From NCBI RefSeq assembly GCF_018128245.1, contig NZ_CP072378.1:992001-1056000 (forward strand): a stretch of 64,000 nucleotides of DNA, given 5' to 3'. Both the position numbers and the translations under genes were made by a program. Origin of the DNA: Leptotrichia sp. oral taxon 221. Its GTDB lineage: Bacteria; Fusobacteriota; Fusobacteriia; Fusobacteriales; Leptotrichiaceae. Below are positions 51,596 through 60,926 of the stretch, in pieces. The notes under the pieces are model-generated. The model was not told the origin of the DNA and searched no databases. It was given only the letters and a program-made list of their open reading frames with translations. Position 1 is the stretch's first letter. Each line of letters begins with the position of its first letter.

Positions 51596-51670
51596 AAAAA
51601 ACATCGTGTTTAGAGACCTTTTAAGGACCTGAAATGAACTGAGCCAAATTTATATCGTCGATGTTTTTTT
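51596..51670. repeat. 75-bp element with 11-bp inverted ends
   Basis: AAAAAACATCG (51596-51606) and CGATGTTTTTT (51659-51669) are perfect complements and enclose GC-richer sequence (AGAGACC, AAGGACC, GAACTGAGCC) that stands out from the surroundings. It may be a small RNA, an att relic or the end of an insertion sequence. Confidence 0.5.
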
Positions 51671-51957
51671 ATCGCTTTAAAACGCTTTATATCAACAATT
51701 TCAGAAAATAACAAAATTTTAATCGGTATTCCGAAACATACTTTCATAGAAAATTATATTTAAAAAACATTTTTCTATTTATGTGAAACATAAATAGAAA
51801 AAATCTTAATATATACTATAAAATATGGATTTAATAGCATTTTTAATTTTTAAAAAGTTCTATAAAAGTTCTATTTTTATAAATATTTTTTCAATTTAAT
51901 TTATATCAAAATAAGTTTATTTCCTCACTTGTAGTGTATCATTTATACAAAAATATT

Positions 51958-53070
51958 TCAACTATTATTTAATTTTTTCATCAATTGTTCGTTCGCATCT
52001 TTGTACAAATGAGAATATGTGTTAATTGTTGTTTGTAAATTATCGTGGCCAAGTCTTTTACTAACAGCAGTAATATCAGCCTTAATAAATAACAAGTATG
52101 AAGCATGAGAGTGTCTAAAATCATGTAGTCTTATTTTTGGTAAATTCGTTCGTAAACTATATTTTTCTAAAACATATCGAAGTTGAGAACTTTTTAAATT
52201 GAAAACTCCTAAATGTTTGATATTTTTGTTTTTATTTTTAGAAAATTTATCAGAAGAAAAATATAATTTCAAATCAGAAATAAGGTTTTCAGGCAAAGTA
52301 ACCTTTCTTATTGATCCCATCGTTTTAGGTGTTGTTATATGGTATTTTTTATTTACATATGAAACTGTTTTATTCACATCTATAAATTTGTTATGCAAAT
52401 CAATATCTTCCTCAGTCAAGGCTAAAACTTCACCAATTCGAAGTCCTGTCCAAAATAAAATCTTAAAAACAATTATAAAATCAGAATATTTTTCGTTCTT
52501 TTCTTTATTTTCCAATTCCAAAATTTCGATAAATTTATTAAAATCATCGACAGACCAAATTTTCATTTCAGTCCGATTTTTCTTACTTCCAAAAGCACCC
52601 ATATTTTTACACGGATTTTCATTTAATCCTTGATATCTAGTAGCCCAATTAAACATACTTTTTAATGACGCATAAATATTAGCTTTAGAATTTTCGCTAA
52701 ATAATTTACCATTTTCATTCTCTTTATCCAGCATTTCGTTTTGCCATTCACGAATCATATACGAAGTAATCTTATTAACTTCAACATCTCCAAAAAATGG
52801 CAATATATGTAATTTAAAAAAAGTTTGGACAGTATTAACAGCAGTCGGTTTATGTCTTTTACTATAATCCTCAAAATAAAGTTCATACAACGATTGAAAT
52901 GACATATTTAAAGACTTAGCAATTTTTTTCTTAAATTCATATTCATATTCTTGAGCTTCTTTTTTCTTCTTAAACCCAGTCTTTTTGTATTTTTTATTTA
53001 CACCCTTGTAATCTTTAGCATAAAACATCGCATACCATGTCTTTTTATCCGCATTATAATAAACTGGCAT
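51958..53070 (-). CDS. Tyrosine recombinase (phage/ICE-type integrase)
   Basis: The 370 residues have an N-terminal arm-binding domain (YYNADKKTWYAMFYAKDYKG), a SAM-like core-binding domain (about 60-160) and a catalytic domain with Arg in TGLRIGEVLALTEEDID near 208, HDFRHSHASYLLF near 317, GHDNLQTTINTYSHLY with the nucleophile Tyr near 354. All catalytic residues are present. No excisionase, relaxase, capsid or replication gene is nearby, so it is the remnant of, or an orphan from, an integrative element. GGAGATTTAAAA precedes the ATG on the minus strand. Confidence 0.92.
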   Translation of the reverse strand: MPVYYNADKKTWYAMFYAKDYKGVNKKYKKTGFKKKKEAQEYEYEFKKKIAKSLNMSFQSLYELYFEDYSKRHKPTAVNTVQTFFKLHILPFFGDVEVNKITSYMIREWQNEMLDKENENGKLFSENSKANIYASLKSMFNWATRYQGLNENPCKNMGAFGSKKNRTEMKIWSVDDFNKFIEILELENKEKNEKYSDFIIVFKILFWTGLRIGEVLALTEEDIDLHNKFIDVNKTVSYVNKKYHITTPKTMGSIRKVTLPENLISDLKLYFSSDKFSKNKNKNIKHLGVFNLKSSQLRYVLEKYSLRTNLPKIRLHDFRHSHASYLLFIKADITAVSKRLGHDNLQTTINTYSHLYKDANEQLMKKLNNS

Positions 53071-53215
53071 TTTTAAATCTCCTTATTTTTGAATCTTAAA
53101 TAATTATATCATACTTTTATCTCAATCTAATAGAAAAATTTATCTCGATTTTTTTGATTTTGCATGATATACTTAACTTGAATTAGAATAAAAAGATAGG
53201 ATGTGAAAATATCTA

Positions 53216-53599
53216 ATGAAAGTAAAATTAAAAGAAAATAGAACAATTCATGAAGTTTTTGGAATTGTTATTTTAGATAATCAAAAAAAATTGTTTTTAT
53301 TATATAGTAATTTTGAAGTTCTTGATACAGAGTTAGAAATTATAGATGGAAGGATACCTTTTGATTGGCATTGGAAAATAATAAATAAAGAATGGTGTAA
53401 GATAATTATAGGTCCAAAAAAATTGACAAAAAATCTTATTTATGCTGCATATCATTGGGAAGGAGAAGAAGCTTTGGAATACAAAAAACTACAATCTGAT
53501 GAAATGAAGAAAAATTGGCAAAAAAATTTAGAATATTATGATGAGGTTTTAAATTATAGCAATATTTTCGATAATATGCTATATAAGTTCGAAAGATAA
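53216..53599 (+). CDS. Hypothetical protein, paralogue A
   Basis: A 127-residue soluble protein of unknown family. DGRIPFDWHWKI near residue 43 and the C-terminal QKNLEYYDEVLNYSNIFDN align with the next gene (SKMPFNWSLSL and LEKLDYYNKEITFEKILSK), so the two are diverged duplicates. It is divergent from the integrase with about 145 bp between. AGGATGTGAAAATATCTA precedes the ATG. Confidence 0.6.
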   Translation: MKVKLKENRTIHEVFGIVILDNQKKLFLLYSNFEVLDTELEIIDGRIPFDWHWKIINKEWCKIIIGPKKLTKNLIYAAYHWEGEEALEYKKLQSDEMKKNWQKNLEYYDEVLNYSNIFDNMLYKFER

Positions 53600-53612
53600 A
53601 TAAGGAGTTTAT

Positions 53613-53999
53613 ATGAAAATAAGATATAAAAATATAGATTATTTAGTAATGGGAATATGTTATTTTAAAAATAATAAGGAATTGCATTATTTAATAGAAG
53701 AAAAAAAAATAAAATGGATTTCAGAAATTTTTATTGAAGTAGAAAAATCCAAAATGCCATTTAATTGGTCTCTTTCATTAGAGAATAATTCAAAATATGA
53801 TTTTTTGTGTGGTTATTATGAACTATGTAATTTGCCCGAGCATTTTGAAGGAATTATATTGGGAAATAAAAAGGATTTGGAAATTTTTAAAAAAAGAAAG
53901 AAAGAATTAGAATTATGGTTAGAAAAATTAGATTATTATAACAAAGAAATAACTTTTGAAAAAATTCTTTCAAAAATTAAATTTAATAAAGAATCTTAA
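53613..53999 (+). CDS. Hypothetical protein, paralogue B
   Basis: A 128-residue relative of the preceding gene, 13 bp downstream with TAAGGAGTTTAT as ribosome site. Shared features are the short N-terminal strand ending in a G-I segment, the P-F-D/N-W motif, a central GPKK/GYYE segment and a C-terminal helix rich in Lys, Leu and Tyr. Paired paralogues of this size beside an integrase often are immunity or anti-phage components, but no function is known. Confidence 0.6.
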   Translation: MKIRYKNIDYLVMGICYFKNNKELHYLIEEKKIKWISEIFIEVEKSKMPFNWSLSLENNSKYDFLCGYYELCNLPEHFEGIILGNKKDLEIFKKRKKELELWLEKLDYYNKEITFEKILSKIKFNKES

Positions 54000-54581
54000 A
54001 GTCAAAAAATTTCTTTTTAGAGATAGAATAAAAAAAGAAGTTATTTATTTATATTTTTTTACATAACATACATTATCGGACTTGATAAATAAAAATAAAA
54101 ACTAAATAAATTAATAATATATATTATAACTCATAACATCCTACTAAAACAACAAAAAACAACAAATATAACATATTTATTAATTAATAAATAATATAAT
54201 GCCTGATATCATATATACATACAACATACATATATTATATATATTACTACTTATATATTTATTTAGGGAAGGATTAGTTAGAAATAGAAATGAATTTTCT
54301 CTAAATATTTTTATAATATTTTTTATAACTTTATTTATAAGAAAATAAGAAATTAATTTAATTATATTTATTGTATTGTATATTTGTATGTATATTATGT
54401 ATATTATATAAGTCCGATAATCTATTTTATTTTAAAAAATAAAAATTGAAATCAGTGAAAATTATTTTTTCATTTTTATTTTACTTCATTCAATTTTTAT
54501 TCATACAATATCTAATTCTACTACTTTCACCACATACATATAAATTAGATTCTTTTCTTTTCTGTTCTGCTACTGCTATCT
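54000..54581. other. Extremely AT-rich intergenic region
   Basis: The 582 bp contain almost no G or C except in the two ATTATCGGACTT repeats and a few short words (GGGAAGGATTAG at about 54266, GCCTGATATC at about 54202). No frame over 40 codons is believable. The gene to the right ends here, and no strong terminator hairpin is seen. Confidence 0.55.
54072..54421. mobile_element. 350-bp AT-only segment with 12-bp inverted ends (MITE-like)
   Basis: ATTATCGGACTT (54072-54083) and its exact complement AAGTCCGATAAT (54410-54421) bound 326 bp of nearly pure A/T. A third copy of the 12-mer is at 12834. Flanks show no clear target duplication. It could be a miniature transposable element or a pair of protein-binding sites. 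Confidence 0.4.
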
Positions 54582-55301
54582 CTATAAAACTTTCAAAAAA
54601 TTCTTTGTTCTATCATTTTTAGGATTAAGAAACACTTCTTCTGGCTTTCCTTGTTCGATAATTTCTCCATCTGCCATAAATACTACTCTATCGCATACTT
54701 CTCTTGCGAAACCCATTTCGTGAGTTACTACTATCATTGTCATTCCTTCTTTAGCTAGATCTTTCATGACTTTTAGAACTTCTCCTACCATTTCAGGATC
54801 TAATGCTGATGTTGGTTCGTCAAATAATAAGGCTTCTGGCTCCATTGCTAAGGCTCTGGCAATGGCAACTCTTTGTTTTTGACCACCAGATAGACTCGAA
54901 GGATATACATTAGATTTTTCTAGTAATCCAACTTTATCTAGTAATTCTTTCCCTTTTTTTATTGCTTCTGATTTTGTCATCTTTTTTAATGTTACAGGAG
55001 CCATAGTTATATTTTGTAATACTGTTAAATGTGGAAATAGATTGAAATTTTGAAAAACCATTCCAACTTTTTCCCTGTATTTATCAATATTTAAATTTTC
55101 ATCAGCTAAATCGAACTCATCTACCAAAATATGTCCTCCAGATAACTCTTCAAGACCATTTATACATCGAAGAAAAGTACTTTTACCTGAACCTGAAGGT
55201 CCTATTACACTAATTGCTTCGCCTTTTTCTACTTCTAAACTTATATCTTTTAAAACAATATTATTTCCATATTGCTTTTTCAAATTTTCTATTTTAATCA
55301 T
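54582..55301 (-). CDS. Polar amino acid ABC transporter ATPase
   Basis: The 239 residues are a complete GlnQ/HisP-type ATPase: Walker A in [20 protein letters not shown] near 33, Q-loop [19 protein letters not shown], signature [17 protein letters not shown] near 134, and Walker B in [20 protein letters not shown] near 158. Its start overlaps the stop of the permease gene by four bases (ATGA), so the two are translationally coupled. Substrate is a polar amino acid, perhaps glutamine or glutamate. Confidence 0.93.
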   Translation of the reverse strand: MIKIENLKKQYGNNIVLKDISLEVEKGEAISVIGPSGSGKSTFLRCINGLEELSGGHILVDEFDLADENLNIDKYREKVGMVFQNFNLFPHLTVLQNITMAPVTLKKMTKSEAIKKGKELLDKVGLLEKSNVYPSSLSGGQKQRVAIARALAMEPEALLFDEPTSALDPEMVGEVLKVMKDLAKEGMTMIVVTHEMGFAREVCDRVVFMADGEIIEQGKPEEVFLNPKNDRTKNFLKVL

Positions 55302-56830
55302 ACTTTTAACTTGTCCTCAACTTTCTTAAAGATTTTTGACAATAATTTTATTACTATATAGTAAATTAATGCTACTATCAACATCGTTTCAAAAGTTTTA
55401 AAATTATTTTTGTAAGCAACCTGACCTTCTTTCATTAAATCAGCGACTCCGATAACTACTAATAGCGAAGTATCCTTTAATGACGTAATAAACTGATTTA
55501 AAATTGCTGGAATCATGTTTTTAATTGCTTGTGGTAAAATAACTTTTATCATAGATTTATTAAATGATAATCCCAAACTTCTTGCTGCTTCCATTTGCCC
55601 TTTATCTATTGCTTGTATTCCACCTCTAAAAATTTCTGATAAAAAGGCTCCAGCATTCAATGCTATTACGATTATTCCTGACACTTCAGGCGATAACATT
55701 CCAGGTTCTTTTGATAAATGAAAAATCATTTTTAAAAGTTTTGGTAATAAAGGAACAACTCCAAAATAAAAGAAAATTGTTTGGACCATTAATGGTGTTC
55801 CTCTGATTAAATCGATGTATTCTCTTCCCAGAAATTGTAATGTTTTTATCAATTTTGAATGCCAATTTTTTTTGTCTGTTGGAATAAAATTTAAATATCC
55901 TACTCCTAAACCAATTAACACTGCAAAAAATAATGAAATAACTGTAATATAAACCGTAATTAACAATCCTCTTAAAAACGCAAATCCATATCCAGTTATA
56001 ATTTCTTTGTATGAATTTATAACTCCTATAATTCCACCTTGCTCTGAAGATGATTTTCCTTTTGTATATAAATCGATAATTTTTTTATATTCACCATTTT
56101 TTCTTAAAGTTTTTAAACCTTGATTAAATTCTCGAACTAATTCTTGATGAGAACCTTTTTTTACCATAAAACCATTACCGACATTTGTTAATTTTTCAGT
56201 TCCTACTTTTAATTGAGTATCAGGATCTTGATTTAGTGTATATGATATTACTGGTAAATCTTCAAAAGCAGCATCAGCTTGTTTATTCTCAACAGCTTTT
56301 AACATCGAAACTGTATCATCATAAATTCTAACTTCTGCCTTCCCTTTTAGATTTTCTTCAGTATATTTTTGACCTGCTGTCCCACTTTTAACAGCTAACC
56401 TTTTTCCAACTAAATCCTTTCCATTTTTTATAGTTGTGTTATCCTTATGAACTATCGCAACAATCCCTGTATCATAGTAAGGATCAGAAAAATCAACAAC
56501 TTTTTTTCTAGCCTCTGTAATATTAGCACCCGCTATTGCTCCATCAATTTGCCCTGATTCAAGTGCTGGAATAATTCCTCCAAAATCCATTGGAACTATC
56601 TCAACTTCAAATCCCTGCTGTTTAGCAATTGCTTTCATTAAATCTACATCAATTCCTTTATCTACATTATTCTCTTTGAAAGAAAATGGTGGATAAATTA
56701 AATCGACTGCTATAATATATTTTTTACCTGTTTTTAGATGAGCATTTTTAACATCATTCTTTTTACTACAAGATATAAAAATAGTAAAAATCATTAAGAT
56801 TACTGGTAAAAAAATCCTTTTTCTCGTCAT
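55298..56830 (-). CDS. Fused substrate-binding protein and permease of an amino acid ABC transporter
   Basis: The 510 residues fuse two usual subunits. Residues 1-21 are a lipoprotein signal (FTIFISC), about 37-262 an SBP family 3 domain ([29 protein letters not shown]), and about 275-505 a HisM/GlnP permease with helices and the EAA loop [20 protein letters not shown]. Such fusions are common in Firmicutes and Fusobacteria. The binding domain is thus tethered outside the inner membrane. It lies 55 bp after the helicase gene. Confidence 0.92.
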   Translation of the reverse strand: MTRKRIFLPVILMIFTIFISCSKKNDVKNAHLKTGKKYIIAVDLIYPPFSFKENNVDKGIDVDLMKAIAKQQGFEVEIVPMDFGGIIPALESGQIDGAIAGANITEARKKVVDFSDPYYDTGIVAIVHKDNTTIKNGKDLVGKRLAVKSGTAGQKYTEENLKGKAEVRIYDDTVSMLKAVENKQADAAFEDLPVISYTLNQDPDTQLKVGTEKLTNVGNGFMVKKGSHQELVREFNQGLKTLRKNGEYKKIIDLYTKGKSSSEQGGIIGVINSYKEIITGYGFAFLRGLLITVYITVISLFFAVLIGLGVGYLNFIPTDKKNWHSKLIKTLQFLGREYIDLIRGTPLMVQTIFFYFGVVPLLPKLLKMIFHLSKEPGMLSPEVSGIIVIALNAGAFLSEIFRGGIQAIDKGQMEAARSLGLSFNKSMIKVILPQAIKNMIPAILNQFITSLKDTSLLVVIGVADLMKEGQVAYKNNFKTFETMLIVALIYYIVIKLLSKIFKKVEDKLKV

Positions 56831-56885
56831 TCTACAATATTCTCCTTCCTTTTCACTTAATCTATCAAACTTTTTAAATTATATT

Positions 56886-59800
56886 TTAAAAATTATACAA
56901 TTCATAAATCAACTTTTGCGGAATCTTTTTATCCAATTCCCATAATATTTTCATTGGTTTATCGCCTTGACTGCTGTAATATTGTGCATTTCCTAGATAA
57001 ATAAAAGGATTAGTCTTATTTCCATTCATAAAAGCATATTTTCGTATAAAAATATGAACTTTGAAGCCTTTTTCTTTATGATGAATAAACATTTGTCCAA
57101 CGCTTGAATTATGAGAAGTTTTTGGTTGACTTATCCACTGAATAATATCATCTGCAAATAATGAATTGTCATACTTTAAATTCTCTTGAAAAATGTGCGT
57201 TTTATCAATTGTCGCAAATAAGCAAATATCTTTATCAGTATTTGCATAACCGGCTCTCCAGCTACCTTTTGGCACCTTAGAATCAAGTAATATTTGTAAT
57301 TCCACTCGCTTATATTCTTTATACGAAATGAGAATATTTTCGTTAAATTCATCTAAATCATTTCTTTTAAATTCATTCAAACCTAGATAAATTAATTGTT
57401 TCAATCGATTTATAAAATTTGATTTATTTACTTTTTGGTTAGATTTTATAGTACTTTTTTCATTTAATTTTCCATTTGAAAATAATTTTTCATATTTTTT
57501 AGAAAATTTATAGCCATAAAGCGTTTTTTCTAAAATCTCATCTTCCGTCAATTCCTCAAATATCCTATTCAAAAGGTAATTTTTTTCAAAATTTCCTTTG
57601 ATATCAAAAAACTCCTTATATTTGTTTAATAAATCATTGTTATTAATATATTCTTTTCCAGTTGCCAAATAATCAATAATTAAAAAGGTAAACGGCTCAA
57701 CAAGTGTTAATTTCTTTTCTAAATATTCTAAAAATCCAATTTCAGTTTTATTTAATGGATTTTTCTCATTTTCCTTTTTAAAAACTTTAGAATCTTCAAA
57801 TTGTAATTGAGCGTTATAAAATGAATGCATTTTTAAGCATAATTCCTGAAATAACTCAATATGAGTATCAAAATCTCTCACTTGTAAAAACTCATCTTCA
57901 GATTTCCCAATTTCAGCTTTATAATCTAAATACATTTCCTTTAAAATATTTTTTGAACTAAAATTAATTTTTTCTATTTTTTCAATAATACGATTTTGGC
58001 AAATTCTATCTAACTCTACATAACAAGATTTTGGAATATTTGAAAATTGATTTTTAATTTCATTTATAATTTTTTCTTTTTTTGTGAATAAAGTATCTTT
58101 ATTATCAACTTCACTCGAAAAATAATTTATTAATAAATAATCTTTTTTGTGATTTCCAATAAAATCAATAATTGTCACAAAGTCTTTATTTTTAGCCTTT
58201 CTAAGACCTCTACCAATTTGCTGAATAAAAATTGTTGATGACATTGTCGGACGTAAAAACAATAATAAATTTATCGTTGGTATATCAATTCCTTCATTTA
58301 AAATATCAACTACACATAAAATTTCTATTTCCTTGTTTTTGAATTTTTCTAAAATTTCTGTTCTTTTATTAGAATTAGTTTGAGCTGTTATTGTATCAGC
58401 TTTGTAGCCTTTTTTCTTAAATTCTTCTTTCATAAAAAAAGCATGTTCAATATTCTGACAAAACGCAACACCGCTCAATTTATCACCATCAAACCCAAAT
58501 TTTTTAATTTTTTCAACAATATAGTCTGTTCGTCTATTTAACATTAAATTTTCTAATAATTTTTCCTCATCATATTTTCCATTTCTATACGGAATTTTAC
58601 TATAATCAACTAAATAATCATTTATTCCAAAATAATGAAAAGGAACTATCAAATCTTCTTCAAGAGCCTCTTTAATATTAATTTCTTCTACTACATTGTA
58701 ATCACATAATTCTAGAATGTCTTTCCCATCCATTCTTTTTGGCGTTGCAGTCAAACCAAGTAAAAATTGTGGCTCAAAATGCTCCAATACTTTAACATAG
58801 CTATCCGAACTCGAATGATGAAATTCATCAACAACAACATAATCAAAATGCTCTCTTTCAAATTCTTCGTAGCAATTTCGTAATGATTGAATTGTTGCAA
58901 ACACCATTTTTTTATCAAATTCCTTCTTTCCTGCAAAAATTCTCCCCAAATTTTGTTTATGAATATTCAAAATCTTTGAAAAAACGTTCATTGCATTTTC
59001 TAGAAGTTCTTCTCGATGTGCAATAAATAGAATTTTTCCATTTTTGATATTTTCTTTATTTGTTTTGTGATTATTGAACAGTTTTTCAATTTCATTTTCA
59101 ACATTTGATTTATTATTATAAAAATTTTTAATATCCATTGCTGCTAGAAAAGTTTTCCCAGTACCAGTAGCAGCAATTACAAGGCCCTTTTTATTACCTT
59201 TTTTTCTAGTAGTCATCAACTTTTCCAATGCTTTTTTCTGCATACTGTTAGGCTCAAAATGATTTTTCTTTTCCTTCGAGTTTCTATAATCAAATGTTCC
59301 TTGAATAGAAATGTTACTCTTGTAGTTTTCATACTCTCTCACAAAATCTTCAGTCAATTCAATCGCTTCATTACTTTTCCATAAAGTCTCAAACTGCTTT
59401 AACGATTTTCCAAAAATATCAAAAAAACTACTATTCGTTAGTTTCACATTCCATTCCTCTGCAGAATACAAAGCACTTTGACTAATATTCGACGACCCAA
59501 TTATCACGCTGTGATATTTCTCTTTTTCAAAAAAATATGCTTTCGTATGAAAACTTTCACTTGAATTATTATAAATCTTAACTTTAATATTCTTATACTC
59601 CAAAAGCTTTTTCAGAGCCTTAGAATCCGTGATATTCAAATAAACAGAAGTTATAATCTCACCACAAACTCCCTTTTCTTCAAGCTCATCCAGAACACTA
59701 ATTAAAAGCTGAATCCCGGAATACCTTATAAAACTCACAATAAAATAAAATTTCTTACAACTTAACAATTCTTGTTTCAAATATGTAAAAAAATTACGAA

Positions 59801-60200
59801 ATTGCAACTTTTCATTAGTAATAAATTCATTAATATTTCCAATTATTTCATTATTTTGTCTTTTTAATGGCAGTTCGAAATGAAAATCCATATCATCAAT
59901 TTTTTTATCATTTTTATCATAATTAACATCATAATCAAAATTAGAAAAATGGGAAGAATCAGAAATTAAATTCAGAAAATAAAGCTGTTTTTCAGTAAAT
60001 TCAATAACCTTTTGATAGTCACTTGATTCTATAAAACCTTTAATTTTCTCTGAAAAACTTTCTAAAACCTCAAATTCTAAATTTTCTTTATATTCTGATA
60101 TTTCTAAAGTTCTATTATTAGTTTCTTTTTCATCTTCATTTTCCAAATAACTCGTGTTACCTATATTAACCGATTTTCTCATTAAAATATTTCTTTTCAC
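56886..60200 (-). CDS. PLD-nuclease / superfamily II helicase / DUF3427 protein
   Basis: About 1104 residues with three modules. A PLD-like nuclease domain (HTKAYFFEKEKYHSVIIGSS near residue 220) is followed by an SF2 helicase (Walker A in IAATGTGKTFLAAM near 345, DEFHHSS near 458, LLGLTATPKR near 485, FIQQIGRGLRKAKNKDF near 660) and a C-terminal DUF3427 region (VPKGSWRAGYANTDKDICLF near 980). Relatives occur in housekeeping and defence-island settings; DNA restriction or repair is likely. I chose GTG 60200, with GGAG six bases before; GTG 60227 has no site. The DnaQ-like exonuclease gene is directly upstream. Confidence 0.88.
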   Translation of the reverse strand: MKRNILMRKSVNIGNTSYLENEDEKETNNRTLEISEYKENLEFEVLESFSEKIKGFIESSDYQKVIEFTEKQLYFLNLISDSSHFSNFDYDVNYDKNDKKIDDMDFHFELPLKRQNNEIIGNINEFITNEKLQFRNFFTYLKQELLSCKKFYFIVSFIRYSGIQLLISVLDELEEKGVCGEIITSVYLNITDSKALKKLLEYKNIKVKIYNNSSESFHTKAYFFEKEKYHSVIIGSSNISQSALYSAEEWNVKLTNSSFFDIFGKSLKQFETLWKSNEAIELTEDFVREYENYKSNISIQGTFDYRNSKEKKNHFEPNSMQKKALEKLMTTRKKGNKKGLVIAATGTGKTFLAAMDIKNFYNNKSNVENEIEKLFNNHKTNKENIKNGKILFIAHREELLENAMNVFSKILNIHKQNLGRIFAGKKEFDKKMVFATIQSLRNCYEEFEREHFDYVVVDEFHHSSSDSYVKVLEHFEPQFLLGLTATPKRMDGKDILELCDYNVVEEINIKEALEEDLIVPFHYFGINDYLVDYSKIPYRNGKYDEEKLLENLMLNRRTDYIVEKIKKFGFDGDKLSGVAFCQNIEHAFFMKEEFKKKGYKADTITAQTNSNKRTEILEKFKNKEIEILCVVDILNEGIDIPTINLLLFLRPTMSSTIFIQQIGRGLRKAKNKDFVTIIDFIGNHKKDYLLINYFSSEVDNKDTLFTKKEKIINEIKNQFSNIPKSCYVELDRICQNRIIEKIEKINFSSKNILKEMYLDYKAEIGKSEDEFLQVRDFDTHIELFQELCLKMHSFYNAQLQFEDSKVFKKENEKNPLNKTEIGFLEYLEKKLTLVEPFTFLIIDYLATGKEYINNNDLLNKYKEFFDIKGNFEKNYLLNRIFEELTEDEILEKTLYGYKFSKKYEKLFSNGKLNEKSTIKSNQKVNKSNFINRLKQLIYLGLNEFKRNDLDEFNENILISYKEYKRVELQILLDSKVPKGSWRAGYANTDKDICLFATIDKTHIFQENLKYDNSLFADDIIQWISQPKTSHNSSVGQMFIHHKEKGFKVHIFIRKYAFMNGNKTNPFIYLGNAQYYSSQGDKPMKILWELDKKIPQKLIYELYNF

Positions 60201-60266
60201 TTCCCACTCCAATTTCTTTTTTGTCACTTAACTTAAACTCAAAACAACATAAATTTACAAAAATGA

Positions 60267-60896
60267 TTATTCTTTTACTAAAAAATCCCAAATTCTACTA
60301 TTTGCAGTCTGATTCTTCATCATCTTAAAAAATATTCTAAACATTATTAAAACATCATAATAACTTCCATGTAATTGGCTTTCCTCAAATGGTATCTTAT
60401 AAAAATTAGCACATTCCATAAGTTTTGGCCATTTATAATTTCCACAAGAAGAACCTTCAACTTTAACAATGTCGATATTTGAAAGCATTGTATCAAATTG
60501 ATTTCGTAGTGGAAAATCTATAAAACTTCTATCAAATTTAATATTATGTGCTACAAAATGATTTGTATCCTGACAAAACATAAAAAAGTTATCCATATCT
60601 TCCTTAAAAGTTAAAGGATATTCAATACCAGTACTTTGAATTATATTTTTTCTCTCGCTAAGGATAACATCATCTGTTAGACCATTTACATTAATAGCAC
60701 CTTCATTCAGTTCTTCTCCGTCGTTTCTAAAATAAAATCTATTAAATTCTTCTAATTTTGTCCAACGTTCTTTTTCTATTTCTGATTTCTCAGAATTATA
60801 ATTAACCTTTATCGCAGACATTGACAAGACTGAACTTCCTTGAAACCCATTCGTTTCAACATCAAAAAATATTATATTTCTATCTATTTTGTTCAT
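60267..60896 (-). CDS. DnaQ-like 3'-5' exonuclease (DEDDh)
   Basis: The roughly 209 residues show the exonuclease motifs: IIFFDVETNGFQGSSVLSMS (Exo I, D-x-E), FVAHNIKFDRSFIDF (Exo II) and LHGSYYDVLIMFRIF (Exo III with His and Asp). Such proteins degrade or proofread nucleic acid ends. I chose ATG 60896; a longer frame from TTG 60923 lacks a proper site. It lies between lepA and the PLD-helicase gene in the same direction, so a joint function with the helicase is plausible. Confidence 0.88.
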   Translation of the reverse strand: MNKIDRNIIFFDVETNGFQGSSVLSMSAIKVNYNSEKSEIEKERWTKLEEFNRFYFRNDGEELNEGAINVNGLTDDVILSERKNIIQSTGIEYPLTFKEDMDNFFMFCQDTNHFVAHNIKFDRSFIDFPLRNQFDTMLSNIDIVKVEGSSCGNYKWPKLMECANFYKIPFEESQLHGSYYDVLIMFRIFFKMMKNQTANSRIWDFLVKE

Positions 60897-60926
60897 ATTC
60901 ACTTTTTTATCTCTTTCCCACAAAAA

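Larger units (their letters stand above)
51290..51957. other. Long AT-rich intergenic region
   Basis: The 668-bp stretch holds the hisB terminator (51486-51519), a 75-bp element with inverted-repeat ends (51596-51670) and, around 51690-51950, AT-rich sequence with no frame I can support. It adjoins the 3' end of the integrase and is a plausible place for a former attachment site. Confidence 0.5.

Noticed and set aside
52199-52633. 144-codon plus-strand frame opposite the integrase
   Set aside because: It is a shadow of the integrase gene, without ribosome site and with no recognisable protein character.
54000-54581. Replication origin or plasmid origin
   Set aside because: AT-richness is extreme, but no DnaA boxes or iterons were seen and no replication gene is near.
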